Made by a program: the position numbers and the translations under genes. From Myrmaecium sp. VS I D KN 1 (taxonomy: Eukaryota > Ascomycota > Dothideomycetes > Valsariales > Valsariaceae), in assembly GCA_019775845.1 (NCBI GenBank), contig JADQAV010000041.1, positions 124,001-188,000 of the forward strand: a DNA stretch of 64,000 bases, written 5' to 3'. The number at the start of each line of letters is the position of its first letter. Positions within the stretch are counted from its first letter, which is position 1. Shown piece after piece: positions 1-11,575 of this stretch. The notes under the pieces are model-generated. The model was not told where the DNA came from and made no database searches. It saw only the letters and a program-made list of their open reading frames with translations.

Positions 1-597
1 GCCGGTTGCATCTTCATAGCCCCTCTCCTCCGTCAGCTACTAAACATTGAAGTCTTCCATGCATAAGGCCATTGCGACATTTGGGTTGGGCTAGCGTGCC
101 GGGGTTTAGGGCATTTAGGGACGCTTATTTTCGGGTTGGCATTTCCTTACTGGCGAGCTGGTCTGATATTTGGGTGCAACGACTTGTATTTTAGCTGTAT
201 TTCGAAGCGAACGCGCTGGAACTTTGTATACGGCTTGGTCTCAGGCAGCAAGCAGAGTATGACTGGATCACAAGGGCAAGAAAATGAAAAGGAATATTCA
301 TCTGCGATTTCTGTTCTGTCGTGGACCTGTAAGAGAGCTTCGCACCCTCGACGCCGCCGGGGTACTCAGTTCCTCTATGCCAAGTCTATAAGGACGTCAC
401 CTCGCGAAACCATTCCTTATTCAAAATCTCCAGCACTATTCCGCCGTGTCTCCGACTTCCAAATAAAATGCCCCATGCGCAGCCTAGAAATTCTTATATA
501 CCTTGTCGGCCTGTTTCTAAACCTCTGATTGCCTCACGCATGGGCTGCGGGGTGACTGTTGGAGACCCTTTCTCTCAGCACTTTCTACGCTTTTCAC
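1..597. other. Gene-free left edge
   Basis: No supported gene. The open frames here (for example 136-528) have no recognisable domain or codon bias. The last part is probably promoter and 5' leader of the SUMO protease gene that starts at 598. Confidence 0.5.
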
Positions 598-3500
598 ATG
601 TTGCAGAGCATTCGCGACAGATTCTCCTCGGTCTCCAGCTTCGTCCACGGTTCACGCCCCCTCGCACATACCGCTGCCACTGAGGTTAGTTCAGCGAGTC
701 ATCTCCCTTCACCTCCGTCTATCTATTCGGTTACGAACACCGCCATGCTTGCTCGGGCTGACTGAACGCCATTACGTAGCGAAACGATGTACAAATCTCT
801 ACCCCAGATAGTGGCACGGTGAACAAAGGGCACGCCGCTGGAGCAGGACAACAAGAGCAAACACAGTCGCAACGGTACGCAGGCTCAGGCCTGAACCTGT
901 CGGTAACAACAGAATTGCTATGACGCTAATCTCATCCCAGGGTTACGTTGAATTCACTGAAGAAAAGCGGCCCGAATCCGATGGGCGATTACAGGTGAGC
1001 GCTGCCTTTTGAGCCCTCCCACAGTATACCTGTTGTTGACGGGGAATCTAGCAATCCGCCCGAGGCCGTTCCTATAGGACCTCCAGGAAGTTCCTTGCGC
1101 AAGGTGACTAGCTCGCCACCCCTCTCCCTCCGCTCCGCCTAGTAAGCTTCAACAATGGATTGTTAATGAATAGCTAGCCCAGAAAACCTCCATCGAGCGG
1201 GTTCTTGCCTCATGATACATTAACCCAGAAGGGTCGGTTTCAGGGATCGACAGGTGTGGCGGCCGCAAAATCTCCGAATCAGAAAACGTACAGCAAGAAA
1301 AGATCCTACGACTCATTTGCACGAGGGTTACCAACGTCGGTCTCTCGTGGCGACAATGTATCGAGCCGGGAGAACCGTATTCACTTCCCCGATGAAGGAG
1401 AAGGGTTGAGAGGAGACAATGCTGTCAAACGGCGCAGGAATGAACACATGAGCGGCGACGCACGCCCTTCGCATATTCCCAGCCCGATAGGAATACCTCT
1501 CCCTTTCTCTCAGACCGAGTTTCGCAACGTGAACGAACTTGCCAATCCCCGGCGCAAGAAAGGCTCGACCGACGTTTCAGAGGTGGCTCTTTCTCCAGGA
1601 GCGCGTACATCGCCTATCCTATTGGACGATGAGCTAGAGGAAAAGGTCCATGACCGTCTACAGTCCCGCAGAGCCTCGCTCACATCTGCATACTTCCACA
1701 CGACTCATCCCAAGCGGTCTCCACCGCTTAGGCACTTGTTCAAGAGAGAGGACATGTCACCTAGCGATGATATCGATGATAGTGTCGATGAACTTTCAAT
1801 GGGAGATCCTATTGGGCAAACAACGTCCCGTCAGCGAATAAACCGCTTGCGCATGCAGGAACATAGTGCACACGGAGAGGAATCTCCTACGCGGAGTAGT
1901 AATACCCGCTCCGAAAATGCAAAAATCAGCAGGTCATCCGCTTCTCGTGCATCCCCTGAATGCAATTCACCATGGAACAACTCTGCAAGTTTCCCCTTCA
2001 GAAGCATCCAATTCACCGACGGCTTGAAGGATACAGACTCCATTCTGAAGTTCCGCCCTTATTTCTGTAACGAATCCACGGGTTTCCATCTTTGCAGTCG
2101 AGAGCATACGCAGAATCCTAAACGGACGATAGAGCCCCGGCGCTATACCAGAATCGACAGAGCCATTGACGGCGGCCAAGTACGTCTGATGGGCTCGCGT
2201 AACCAAAACGGTGCCGTCAACGAAGTTTACATCGAGTTCAAGGATGGCGAAACGGCTCGAAGATTCTCCCATTGTTTCCGCGCTGCAACCAAGGGCACTA
2301 TCAAGTCTTTTACTAGGTCGAATGAAGAAATGGAAAGGATTCTCGAGAAAGCATTCAAATCAACGATGAGTCCAGAACGAACTTCACGCAACAACAACTG
2401 CGTCCCCGCGAAGCGAGCTGTCGATGAGGGTGTTGAGCTCAACCTGATCAGGACTCGCGTAGAGCGCGGAAATGGCGTTGCTCCTCCATCAAATCGGCCC
2501 GGCAAGCTAATTTCTCAAATGGAGACCGCTGAAGCGCCCCTTCAAAAAGAGCCTAGCGACGACGTATTGCGTAACCCCGAGGAAGAAGCTGCCAGCCATA
2601 CGCCGAGCGAGAGCCTAGCCAGGAATACAAGATCAAGCAATCGCATACGTACGAGTAGAATTGAAGTGGACTCGATTATCGATCAGCCAAAGACGGTGCC
2701 TTTCTCGGAAGACCCAGGGTTGGGCCTGCCTTGGGATCATCCGGTTGTCTATCCACCAACCGGAAAAGGGCGTACTACGGTAGTGTTTGATGATCTTAAG
2801 CGGCTAGACGATGGGGAGTATCTTAACGACAGCTTGATTTCTTTCTATATGAACTGGATCAAGGATAACGCCCGCCTGCCGGAGAATAGCGTCTATATAT
2901 TCACAACCTTTTTCTATGGCAAACTTTCGGGGGGTAGAAAGGCAATCGACTATGAAGGTGTGAAGCGATGGACTGGTGGCATCGACATATTTGCCTACGA
3001 CTATGTGGTCGTCCCCATCAACGAAAATGCCCACTGGTATCTTGCCATAATATGCAATCTGCCTGCCTTGGCAAGATCTACGGAGAGACGACGAAAGACG
3101 GAAGAGTCCGAGATTGAGGCTGACAGTGAAAGAACATCTCGCGCACCCACAAGGGATTGGTCTACTCCAGGCTCGCCAGCAATAAATCTTACAGAGGAGG
3201 AGCAGATCAAGTACGAAATAGAACCTTCTCGGGCGCCTTCTGAATCAAACTGTCCGTCTAGCCAGCGAGCCCATCTGACGCGGGATATATCAGTAAGCGG
3301 CCTTATCAGCACCGGTTCCGAGCGAGCAAACAAGGACCTCAAGCGGAAGCGAAAGAATCCGGTATTCGCGTTGAAAAAATACGACCCTGATGAGCCAATC
3401 ATCATCGTGCTTGACTCTTTGGGTGGCAATCATCCTCAGACCAACAAGAATCTGAAGGACTATGTCGCGGCAGAAGCCAAATGTAAGAGGGGCATAGACG

Positions 3501-4690
3501 TCAAACTCGAAAAAGCTATGAATGCAAAGAATATCCCTTTGCAATCGAACTGGTATGACTGCGGCCTGTATATGCTGGGGTACTTCGACAAGTTCTGCGT
3601 TAATCCGAAGGAGTTCGTCGCCAAAATCTTGACTCGTCAGATGGATCCCGAAACAGATTGGCCCAGAATGGATCCCGGAGAGATGAGACACAGGATTCGA
3701 AGCTTGCTCTTTGAGCTGCACGAACAACAGAGTAAAGAAAGGATAGAAGCAAAGAGAGCGAAACGACGAATGAAGAAGGTCCACGCAACAGCTTCTTCCC
3801 CATCCGGGGACATCTCTTCGAAAAACGAACACCCTGGAGATACTAGTTTACTAAGGGATCGGCATGTGGTTGAAACATCTCGCAGTGACACGGAATTGCT
3901 CCCGGATGGTGTAGCGGGGCCTCCGAAGGTCCCAGAGGCTGTTGCATCTGAAGACCCAGCCCAACCTTTCTCGAAGGAAACATTGGCTTCGAAGCACACT
4001 GGTCACAAGGTGCATCCTAGTGAATCTGACTATACCACAACATTGCCTGTCCGTGAAGCAGAGCGGAAACCGGAGAGATCGTCCCCGCCGTCTGATTCAA
4101 CTTCGTCCGGGAGACGGGTATACGACCTAGCCAATCCACAAGACTCCATCTTGCTGCCTCCGACTCCCATGCAGCCCAATAGGAGTCATGTTCTTGCCGA
4201 CTCGGGCCATAGCGAAATATCCCAGCCTTCGGTCATTTTTGAAGCTGAAGATCATGTTCCTCGCGCTCATGACGCAAAACCCCATAGCAGCTCTTTTGAG
4301 CTTGCGAATGTAATCAATGAGAGCGGTGGCTCGATCGACTGGAATGAGAGCAATTCCCGCGATAACGCCACAGAGATTGCGGATTCGCAGGATGGCCAGA
4401 ACTCTCCGCCACGGACCGGCCCTGCTGTTGCAACGGGTAACATCATGGATCAGATACTAGCCGCTTCCGGACATCGCAGGAATTCCAGTGATCATCCCGA
4501 TCATGAGGCGTCTCCGCCCGCTAACAGGCATAAAAGACACAAGTCGCCAGCCAAACGACAGGGGCACATAGCTAGTCGTTCTATCGAGGTCGTGGATGAT
4601 GACGAAGATGATGTTATAGAGGTTTCGCCATCGAAGGGCATTTTTGACGGCAAATTTCCGTCCAACCCTTTCCAGTTGCGCCGGCATTGA
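598..4690 (+). CDS. ULP2: Ulp2-type SUMO-specific cysteine protease
   Basis: Removes SUMO (Smt3) from nuclear proteins, with a preference for poly-SUMO chains in the Ulp2 branch. Five exons are inferred: 598-684, 780-874, 941-994, 1052-1103 and 1178-4690, giving 1,266 aa. The long last exon has no ATG near its 5' end, which is why upstream exons were sought; all junctions are GT/AG and keep frame. The peptidase C48 domain lies at about residues 620-920. Its catalytic residues are visible: His about 715 in NAHWYL, Asp about 841 in VLDSLGG, Gln about 884 and Cys about 890 in QSNWYDCGLY. His and Asp are separated by about 126 residues because of a low-complexity charged insertion of roughly 100 residues, as in other Ulp2/SENP6-type enzymes and unlike Ulp1. 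The N-terminus and the C-terminal third look disordered. Near the C-terminus an acidic run followed by VIEV resembles a SUMO-interacting motif. Family call sure; the small 5' exons are less certain. Confidence 0.9.
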
Positions 4691-5252
4691 GGACATAAAC
4701 ATTTCTGCCCCAGAGATGCCCTAAGCCTGTTTCTTGCTCGGCATCAGACGTATATCGAAGAGAGAAGCGCGGATAACCCGCCTAGCACCGGCGCTTCCGA
4801 TACAACCCATTCTTTGTTTCTTATCAAGTGGGTGGACCTTAAGGAAAGGCTTGCATATTACTGGCGTTCTTAACGACGTTTCTATTTTTGCGATGGTTAT
4901 ATAGCAGCTTCTGCCCTTTCACACGATGCGCCACAGTGGAGAACCCGGGTCCTGGATGAACTGAATTCTGGTCTTTTCTTTTCACGCTTCGGGATGAATT
5001 TTCATGTAAGATCCGCGTATTTTGCAAAGTACCCAGGGATTGCTTCTCCTCGTCTTGCTTCTTCATGCATTGGGCGGCGAACTTGGGATTGGGAATGCAA
5101 ATCCTGAGTGCTTTACCAGTAGACGACCTGCAGTCGTTAGCGTATGGCATTCTAATACATAGAGCTTCATTTGATCCGTTGGGCAGTCCTGTATAAGTGC
5201 CGCCATAGCTAAGGAAGAGCGAAGTAGCTTGCAGAGACATTGCCTTCTGTTC
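4691..5252. other. Intergenic, convergent 3' ends
   Basis: Lies between the 3' ends of ULP2 and the cyclotransferase gene. No gene supported; presumably 3' UTRs and terminators. Confidence 0.5.
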
Positions 5253-5986
5253 CTAGACCGCACTTTCCAGGACCTCTCCTCGACCGCCTTTCTTATGCTC
5301 TTCTTCCAGCTCCTTCCCAATGGCGCCGTTGAGGCCTCGTCCGCGGGTGGGGTCTGTCTTTTGGGCCGCAACGGCATCGTCTACGTCTATGTCGCAAACG
5401 TGAAGTAACGTCAGCGCAATCACATCAGCACATCCTATCTCGCTTCCCTCCTATGGGGATCTAACGCACCTTGGATCCCCTCTTCCGGGTCGACCTCGCC
5501 CACCCACTTCATCATCTTCTCCCGCATGAACTCGGCCAAGTCCCACTCCTGGTCCTCCAAGTCGTCCGCGCGCCCGACCCAGATATACGTTTCGGCCTCG
5601 ACCTCCTCCCCCAGCACCAGGTCCGCCTCAGGTGTCGCCTCGCCGGGGGGCAGCACGCTCGCGGCATCATTCTGGCCGTGCGGTCGGAGGATGCGCCGGG
5701 CTTTGACGGTGCGCCGCTCGTACTCGGCGCCCTCGAAGATGTCCAGGCGGCCGATGTCCCGGTCGGAGAGGCCGGTGACGAGAGTGCCGCGGACGGTGCT
5801 GCCGGCGTGCGGGAGGACGGCGGGATAATCGGCGTAACGGACGCGGTGTCGGCGGTGCCCGGGCAGGAGGGCGGGCGAGATGCGGTGGGAGGGGTGCGGG
5901 GAGGGGTCGGCAGTGCCGTGGCAGACGCGGTTCAGCACCGCCGGCGCCATGAGCGTGCCATAGAAGAAGGCCGTGTGCGTCGGCAT
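5253..5986 (-). CDS. Gamma-glutamylcyclotransferase-like (AIG2/GGCT fold) protein
   Basis: Two exons, 5986-5470 and 5386-5253 (minus strand), 83-nt intron, 216 aa. The N-terminus AFFYGTLM is the glycine-loop signature of the AIG2/GGCT fold, and GRLDIFEGAEYERR is the family motif that carries the acidic residue used in cyclotransferase chemistry. Family members convert gamma-glutamyl amino acids or related peptides to 5-oxoproline, but substrates vary and cannot be read here. The start at 5986 was chosen because the fold begins a few residues later; the upstream extension to 6217 is open but not family-like. Exon 2 gives a charged Lys/Glu-rich tail of about 40 residues. Divergent from the PQ-loop gene. 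Confidence 0.85.
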
Positions 5987-6536
5987 TGCGGGGGAGTTAT
6001 GAATGTGAAGTGAGGGCAATTGGATGCTACCGTGGAGGCAGACAATCCCTCTATATGCATGGCACGACAGCGCACATGGCGGGGGATGACGCTTATCGGA
6101 AAGGGATCCGAGAATCTTATCTTCAGCCCTACGGGATGGTCCCATGCCTAATTCGGCAACGTTTCCTCCGTCGGGAGAGGCCTTGGCGGAAAAATGCTTT
6201 CCCCGGCTCTCCGTCACACCTTACCCGCGACGGTAAGGCACCCATCGCTCATTTCCCCGGGGTGTTTTCCTGCGGCCGGCGGTGCAGCTCCGCCAAAAGT
6301 GTATCCCAGGTCTGATCGGACCCCCGCAGGATCGTACATAACATCCCACGTCTTCTTCTCTGGTCAATTCTTATGGACAGCTCTCACGAGTCACGATAGC
6401 ACCGCCTTGTTTCTCTATTTTCTTTGCCCCTATCTCTGCATAGGCCCTGCATCTCCGCACCGCCATCTTTCACCCCCTTCCGTCGCTCTGGATGCTTTGA
6501 CTGGCAGGTTGGACGGACACAAGCTTCGATGCAGTC
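5987..6536. promoter_or_regulatory. Shared promoter region of two divergent genes
   Basis: 550 bp between the divergent starts of the cyclotransferase gene and the PQ-loop gene. It should hold both promoters. No individual site is claimed. Confidence 0.4.
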
Positions 6537-7574
6537 ATGGGGATCTTCAGCGGCATTATCAACACTATAGCTCCCATCTTGTGGGTTTCCCTTGAGCGAC
6601 TGAGCGGTTGAGCCGTGGTCCATGCTAATCCACTGCTGCTCTTCTCATCAGTATCGCTACCTCCCCCATCACTAGCTATGCGGACCAGATCTATTCCATC
6701 CACCGGAACCGGTCGTCCGCTGGCTTCTCGCTGGACATCCCGCTGATTATGCTGGTGGCTTCCATCCTCAAGTGAGTCGCCCTCTCCGTGCGACACTTGC
6801 GTCCCCAGCGCAGCCGCTGCTGTAGTCGCTGCAGTACCGGCCGAATAATTACGGTCTTAACATGACAAGGGGCATCCGACTCTCTGGGCTCGGTCGCTAA
6901 CATCGCAACCAACGTCCCACAGGCTTTTCTACTACCCTACCGCCCGCTACGCGCTCTCCCTGCTCTTCCAAGCCCTCCTCACCATCGCCGTCCAGCTCGT
7001 CCTACTGCACGTCGCACTAATCCACCGGCCCCGATCGACCGCCCACCACGCCCCCTTCTCCACCGTCCACAGCTCCTCCCGGCCGTTCAATTTCTGGCAG
7101 TGGCGGGACTACAAGACGTACTTCCAGGCGCTCGGCGGGCTCGTGGGCGGGCTGCTCGCCCTCCAGCTGCTCCTCTCGCCGCACCGGGCGCTGTACGAGT
7201 CCTACACGGGTCTGCTGGGCTCGCTCGCGCTGGCGATCGAGGCGACGCTGCCGATGCCGCAGCTGCTGGCGAACCAGCGCCGGCGCTGCTGCAAGGGCTT
7301 CCGCGTCAGCGTGGTCGCGAACTGGATCCTCGGCGACGTCTTTAAGATGACGTTTTTCTTGCTACAGGGCAGCGGGGAGGGCGGTGTGCCGTTCGCGTTC
7401 AAGGCGTGCGCGGCGGTCCAGATGGCGTGCGATATCGGCTTGGGGATTCAGTTCTTTGTGTTTGGCGATGATGAGCCGATGGCGCCGGGTGGTGGTGGTG
7501 GTCTTGGTGTTGGCGGAGAGCCGGGGGTGCTGGCGGGCGAGAAGGTGGAGTTGGAGAAGGTGCCGTTGTCCTAG
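6537..7574 (+). CDS. PQ-loop repeat membrane protein (Any1/SLC66A2-like)
   Basis: Exons 6537-6580, 6652-6771 and 6923-7574, 271 aa. After MGIFSGIINTIAPIF comes SPITSYADQIYSIHRNRSS followed by GFSLDIPLIMLVASILK, the signature PQ-loop pair-of-helices region of the yeast Any1/human SLC66A2 (PQLC1) family. Several hydrophobic segments follow, then a second PQ-like segment around ATLPMPQLLAN. In yeast Any1 acts in endosome/Golgi phospholipid flippase homeostasis; transfer of that role to this protein is inference. The last 45 or so residues are Gly-rich and probably cytosolic. The first coding exon is only 44 nt. Confidence 0.88.
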
Positions 7575-8261
7575 GAAGGGGAGGGGAAAGTTGGGAAATG
7601 GTTTGGAAGATCTTGTGAACATACAGAGTAAGATGCAGATATATTTCTTAGTACCGATTATGTGCATGACTAGGTATGTAATGTAAGACAGGGGTATACA
7701 AATGTCCAAAGAGTTATAGTAAATAGGTATATCTTTATAATGACCTCATCGACCTTTTTCCTTCCCGTCTTTCTCTTCTAATTTCGATTAACCTTACCTT
7801 ATTTCTCCTTCTCTTCTTTGTTCGAGCGTGTAGTATATACAGTATGCATCCTGCATCGGTTACCTTCGCTTTTGTTTGACATGCATACTGTAGTTTTTTA
7901 GGGAGTGAGCGACAGGAGATGATCGTCGAGCGACAGCCGGTGTTGGGAAGACCCTGAATCACGGCGTTCTCCGGGCTTCAGGTTATGTTGCTTGCTTGAC
8001 TCATGAATGGCATATGTATGGAGGTAAAGAGTTGCGGTTCGACGAGTGACAGAAGATTGCCATCTATAAGATCTCTTTCTCTCCCTCTCATATTCCTCAC
8101 ATATCAACCGGCTCAATCCAAACAACGACAATCAATACCAGATCCAGGGAGATTTATATTGTCTGTCCTCTTCAGAAATTTTCTTCACGGTCATGCCCGG
8201 CGGGCGGTGATGGTGGGGATGGGATGAAGACGGGAAAGCCCATCAACCATCATCCATTGCC

Positions 8262-8316
8262 NNNNNNNNNNNNNNNNNNNNNNNNNNNNNNNNNNGCCCC
8301 CCCCCCCCCCCCCCCC
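8262..8316. other. Assembly gap followed by poly-C
   Basis: 34 N (8262-8295), one G, then 20 C (8297-8316). A sequencing or assembly break at a homopolymer; the true length is unknown. Confidence 0.95.
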
Positions 8317-8812
8317 AAACCTCTTCCCCCGGCATTGCTCGGCGATTTGCGCTCGGGCTCGTCACCGGCACACGACGCGGCATCCACCCCGTTAGGAGGT
8401 GAGAGGTTCAATACTCACAGCCGGAAGACGAGCGGCGCTGTCAACGCCTCAGGAATCCATCCACCCGAGGCCAGCTGGGATGGACATTTTCCGAACTCTC
8501 CCCACCCCACCTGGATGGTGCGACGTTCGGCCGATCTCGGATTTCATCGTGGTGGATACCTTACCGTTCATGACAATGGCTTTATGTTGTTTACATCTTT
8601 AGCTGACACCATAGGTACTGTACTCCATGTATCTTATTAGTTGAGGGAATTGATCCGGATATAAGAATGTATACGGATACTGTAGGTAAGGGTATCTTAT
8701 GATCAGATATGGGTAAGGTCCTTCTTTGGTGACCGAGCGATGTCCAGTCCAGTCACAGTCCCAGCCCGGTCCCCACCAACCTCGCAAACCTCCGCCCTTT
8801 TCCCTCTCCCTC

Positions 8813-9122
8813 GGGCAAATTCCCCCGGTATCCCTGTCGCATCTGAAAAAGGCCAAAATGTGCAGGTTACCCTCACGATATGCCCTTTTCTTAAAGGCCT
8901 TCTAAATTCCAACCAAAATCCTGGAATTTTTGGACATTTTTGAACCGTCTAATATATCAGATTGGCTCTTTGAATCAGAAGAACCAAGAAAATCTGGAAA
9001 AAAGAGTGTTTTTTAGGGTGATCTTACTCCTAAGACCTCACAGAAGCGGTTTTGGCAGTGAATCTGAACATGCATATTTGGGTCTTTTTCGAACCTGACA
9101 GGGATATCGGGGGAATTTGCCG
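8813..9122. mobile_element. MITE, probably Mutator-like, with 9-bp target duplication
   Basis: The ends are inverted copies of each other over about 65 bp. The left arm from 8813 begins GGGCAAATTCCCCCGG and the right arm, read inward on the minus strand from 9122, begins CGGCAAATTCCCCCGA. Similarity continues inward with scattered mismatches through a GAAAAAG-containing stretch. The element is directly flanked by an identical 9-bp CTCTCCCTC at 8804-8812 and 9123-9131. No coding capacity, 310 bp long. A 9-bp duplication with long inverted repeats is typical of Mutator-like (MULE) elements. The duplicated word is pyrimidine-rich, so chance is possible but unlikely. It sits 206 bp upstream of the bZIP start codon. 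Confidence 0.75.
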
Positions 9123-9327
9123 CTCTCCCTCTCTCTCTGTCCCGGCCTTGGCATGCTCCCCACCCGACCCAAGCCAAACCAGGGCAGCCCGAGTCGGTGC
9201 GCTCCGGTGCCGAGCAGCGTCGAAAGAATCTGTCTTATCTGATCATCTCCCATCCATCCATCCATCCATTCCCATCCCCAAACAGTCCCCCCCCCCGCGC
9301 GCGCCCGCCCGCCCGCCGCAGCCCATC

Positions 9328-11575
9328 ATGAGCGTCGCCTCGCCATTGCCGGTACCAGCGCCCGTTGACTCTCCTCTCGCTCCCAACGAAGAAGACTCAA
9401 AGTCGCCTCTACAGATCCCCTCGCCCGCCTCCACCGATGCCAGCGGCCACTCCGCCGCCGCCGACCGTCTGACCGCCAAAGGTGAGTGAGCGAGCGATGA
9501 TGAGTGTTGAGCAGAGAGAGAGAGAGCGATGTCCATTTCCCTCTTTTTGTATGACCTCGCCTCGGCTGCCCGCAGTCCGCTGCAGTGCCCACTGGGCCTT
9601 GCCCTCCCGGACTGCGACACCAGCCGAGTCGAACCCCTTTTCGTTGTTCTTTGTCGTTTTTCTCGAGCGTCGTCCGTCTGTCTTTTTTGAGCGGGTTGGG
9701 TGTTGGCTGTGGTTTGAACGGGTTGCGTGTGTGGGTAAGGGCGAGCGAACCCATCCGACGCTGTTGTGCCTCACCACCCAGCTGCATCCTACCCCGGATT
9801 CACCTCGCTCCTCAATCCCTCATCACAGCTCTCCCAAATCCTGTATTCTGCTGTTTATTTTCGATTCGTCGCTGTTCTCCTCTCTTTCATCTTCTCCTTC
9901 TCTGTTCCGCTTCTTGTCACCTTTCCCTCGTTGGCAGTTGCCATCCGCACGGCCGACTTCAGCTGGCAACCTTCGAGCGTCTGATCATCATCTTAACCTG
10001 TCTTCTTTCCGCTTGTTCCAACTACTCGAGTTGATGGGTTGTACGACACGACTCCATTGGTTTTTTAATACCCTCCTTGTATCCGACGCTCAACCTCTCT
10101 TTGACTCGCACATCCGACGTCCATTCGATTTCGCATCCTCACGCATGTGCTAACCTTTGCAGACCGGCCTCGACAGATCTCACTTCCCAAATTCCAAGCT
10201 CCCAGCGCTATCTCGCAGTCCTTGGGCTCGGGTGCAAACACTCCCACTGCAATCACGCCGAGGCCTCTCGCCACGGCTCCTCCCGCTGAACATGTACCCA
10301 GCCCCGTTTCTTGCGGTCCGCTGAACGGGACGTATTCAATCCCGCCTCGGCCTAAGCCCGGCAGGAAGCCTGCCACCGACGAGCCTCATTGCCGAAGGAA
10401 GGCTCAGAACCGAGAGGCCCAGCGGAACTTCAGAGCCAGAAAGGCTGCAAAGATTGAAGACCTGGAGAAGAAGTACAAGGAAGACGTTGATGCTCGGGAG
10501 CGCGAATTACGAAGGCTCGAGGGAGAAGTCCTCCGGCATCAGAATGAGCTTCGTCAGCGAGATGCTCAGCTTCGCCAGCACGAGGAGTTGATCAAGCGCC
10601 TTCAAGAGGAGAATGAGCAGCTCAAGGCAAGCCAGTGGCGGCTGAGCCAAACCGCCTCGAACCCCTTCCAGGGCTTGAGCCGAGAGAACAGTTCACATAG
10701 TAAGTCTAGAGATCCCCAAACCCGATTGACGTAACACCATCAGCTAACATGTCTCAGAAATCCCAACTCTGTCCATGCAAATCGACACCACATCCACATC
10801 TGTTTTCCAAGATTCGAGCGTTCCGAATGGTCCGCCAACCCCGCCTCCCCAGACCTTCAACCCGTCCCAGTGTTGCAACCCCCAGCCCAACGGCGAGTGT
10901 AAATGCGTGGATCAGTTCCTGCAACCACCCGACGCTCCGAGCTCCAATCTGTCCAAGAGCCAGGAAGATGATGTCAAGATGCAGGACGTTGCTCCTACCA
11001 TCGAGACCTTCGAAGAGACCGAGATCGACTTCACCAACTGGAACAAGCCGGCTCAGGACAACCGGATGAGCATCGCCGACCTCACGCACGCCAACAACCG
11101 ACCCCCGCAGATACTGGCGCCTACTGGCGAGCGACAGAAGTCTGCTCCGAACAGCGGCCCAGGCACGTGTGACCGCTGCATGGCCGACCCCGCTCAGCGG
11201 GCTTGGTGCATGGGTACTGCCCGCAACAACAACGTCCCGGTCCACGTGCCTTCCCGCGAATACTACACTCCCAACTCTCGCACTCACCACGTGGTCAGCC
11301 TGCCCTCGATCCAAGAGACGCTGGCGAACCTCTCCGACCGCCCACGGATCGGGTGCCGCGACGCCTACCCCATCCTCTCACGACACTCTGGTGAGCCGAT
11401 GGAATGGACGCGCATGCGAGCGACCCCGAGCCCCGACCCTCCTCACAAGTCTCCGGACAAGGGCATCATCTACAGCGCGCTGGAGATCGAGTCGGCCGAG
11501 ATCCTGAAGGCGTTGAACCGAGATGACGTGCGAGGTGGTGCTTGTGGGAACCGGAACCCGGTCGTGCGGAGGTGA
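9328..11575 (+). CDS. bZIP transcription factor with Cys-rich motifs
   Basis: Exons 9328-9481, 10163-10699 and 10758-11575, 502 aa. The basic region contains RRKAQNREAQRNFRARKAAK (about residues 130-150) and runs into a long heptad-repeat helix rich in Glu, Gln, Arg and Leu (to about residue 215), so it should dimerise and bind DNA. Two Cys clusters follow: one with CC, C and CKC in the segment after the PPPQTF stretch, and a later CDRCMADPAQRAWC. Such clusters recall the redox- or iron-sensing Cys motifs of Yap1 and HapX relatives, but the N-terminal HapX CCAAT-complex binding domain was not recognised, so no gene symbol is given. The first intron is 681 nt, about ten times the usual length here. 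Start chosen as the first ATG of a frame that joins cleanly to exon 2. Confidence 0.85.

Larger units (their letters stand above)
7575..9327. other. Intergenic region with gap and MITE
   Basis: 1.75 kb without a supported gene. It holds the 3' region of the PQ-loop gene, a run of N with a poly-C tract (8262-8316), an inverted-repeat element (8813-9122) and a CCAT repeat close to 9250. The open frame 8224-8640 reads through the gap and is not a gene. Confidence 0.6.

Noticed and set aside
5471-6013. 180-codon plus-strand frame opposite the cyclotransferase gene
   Set aside because: Shadow of the GC-rich antisense coding strand; the minus strand has a recognised family.
8224-8640. 138-codon open frame
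   Set aside because: It reads through the N run and the poly-C stretch; composition is not protein-like.
9482-10153. 223-codon open frame inside the bZIP intron
   Set aside because: No domain or codon bias, and it lies between well-formed splice sites of a gene with clear homology.
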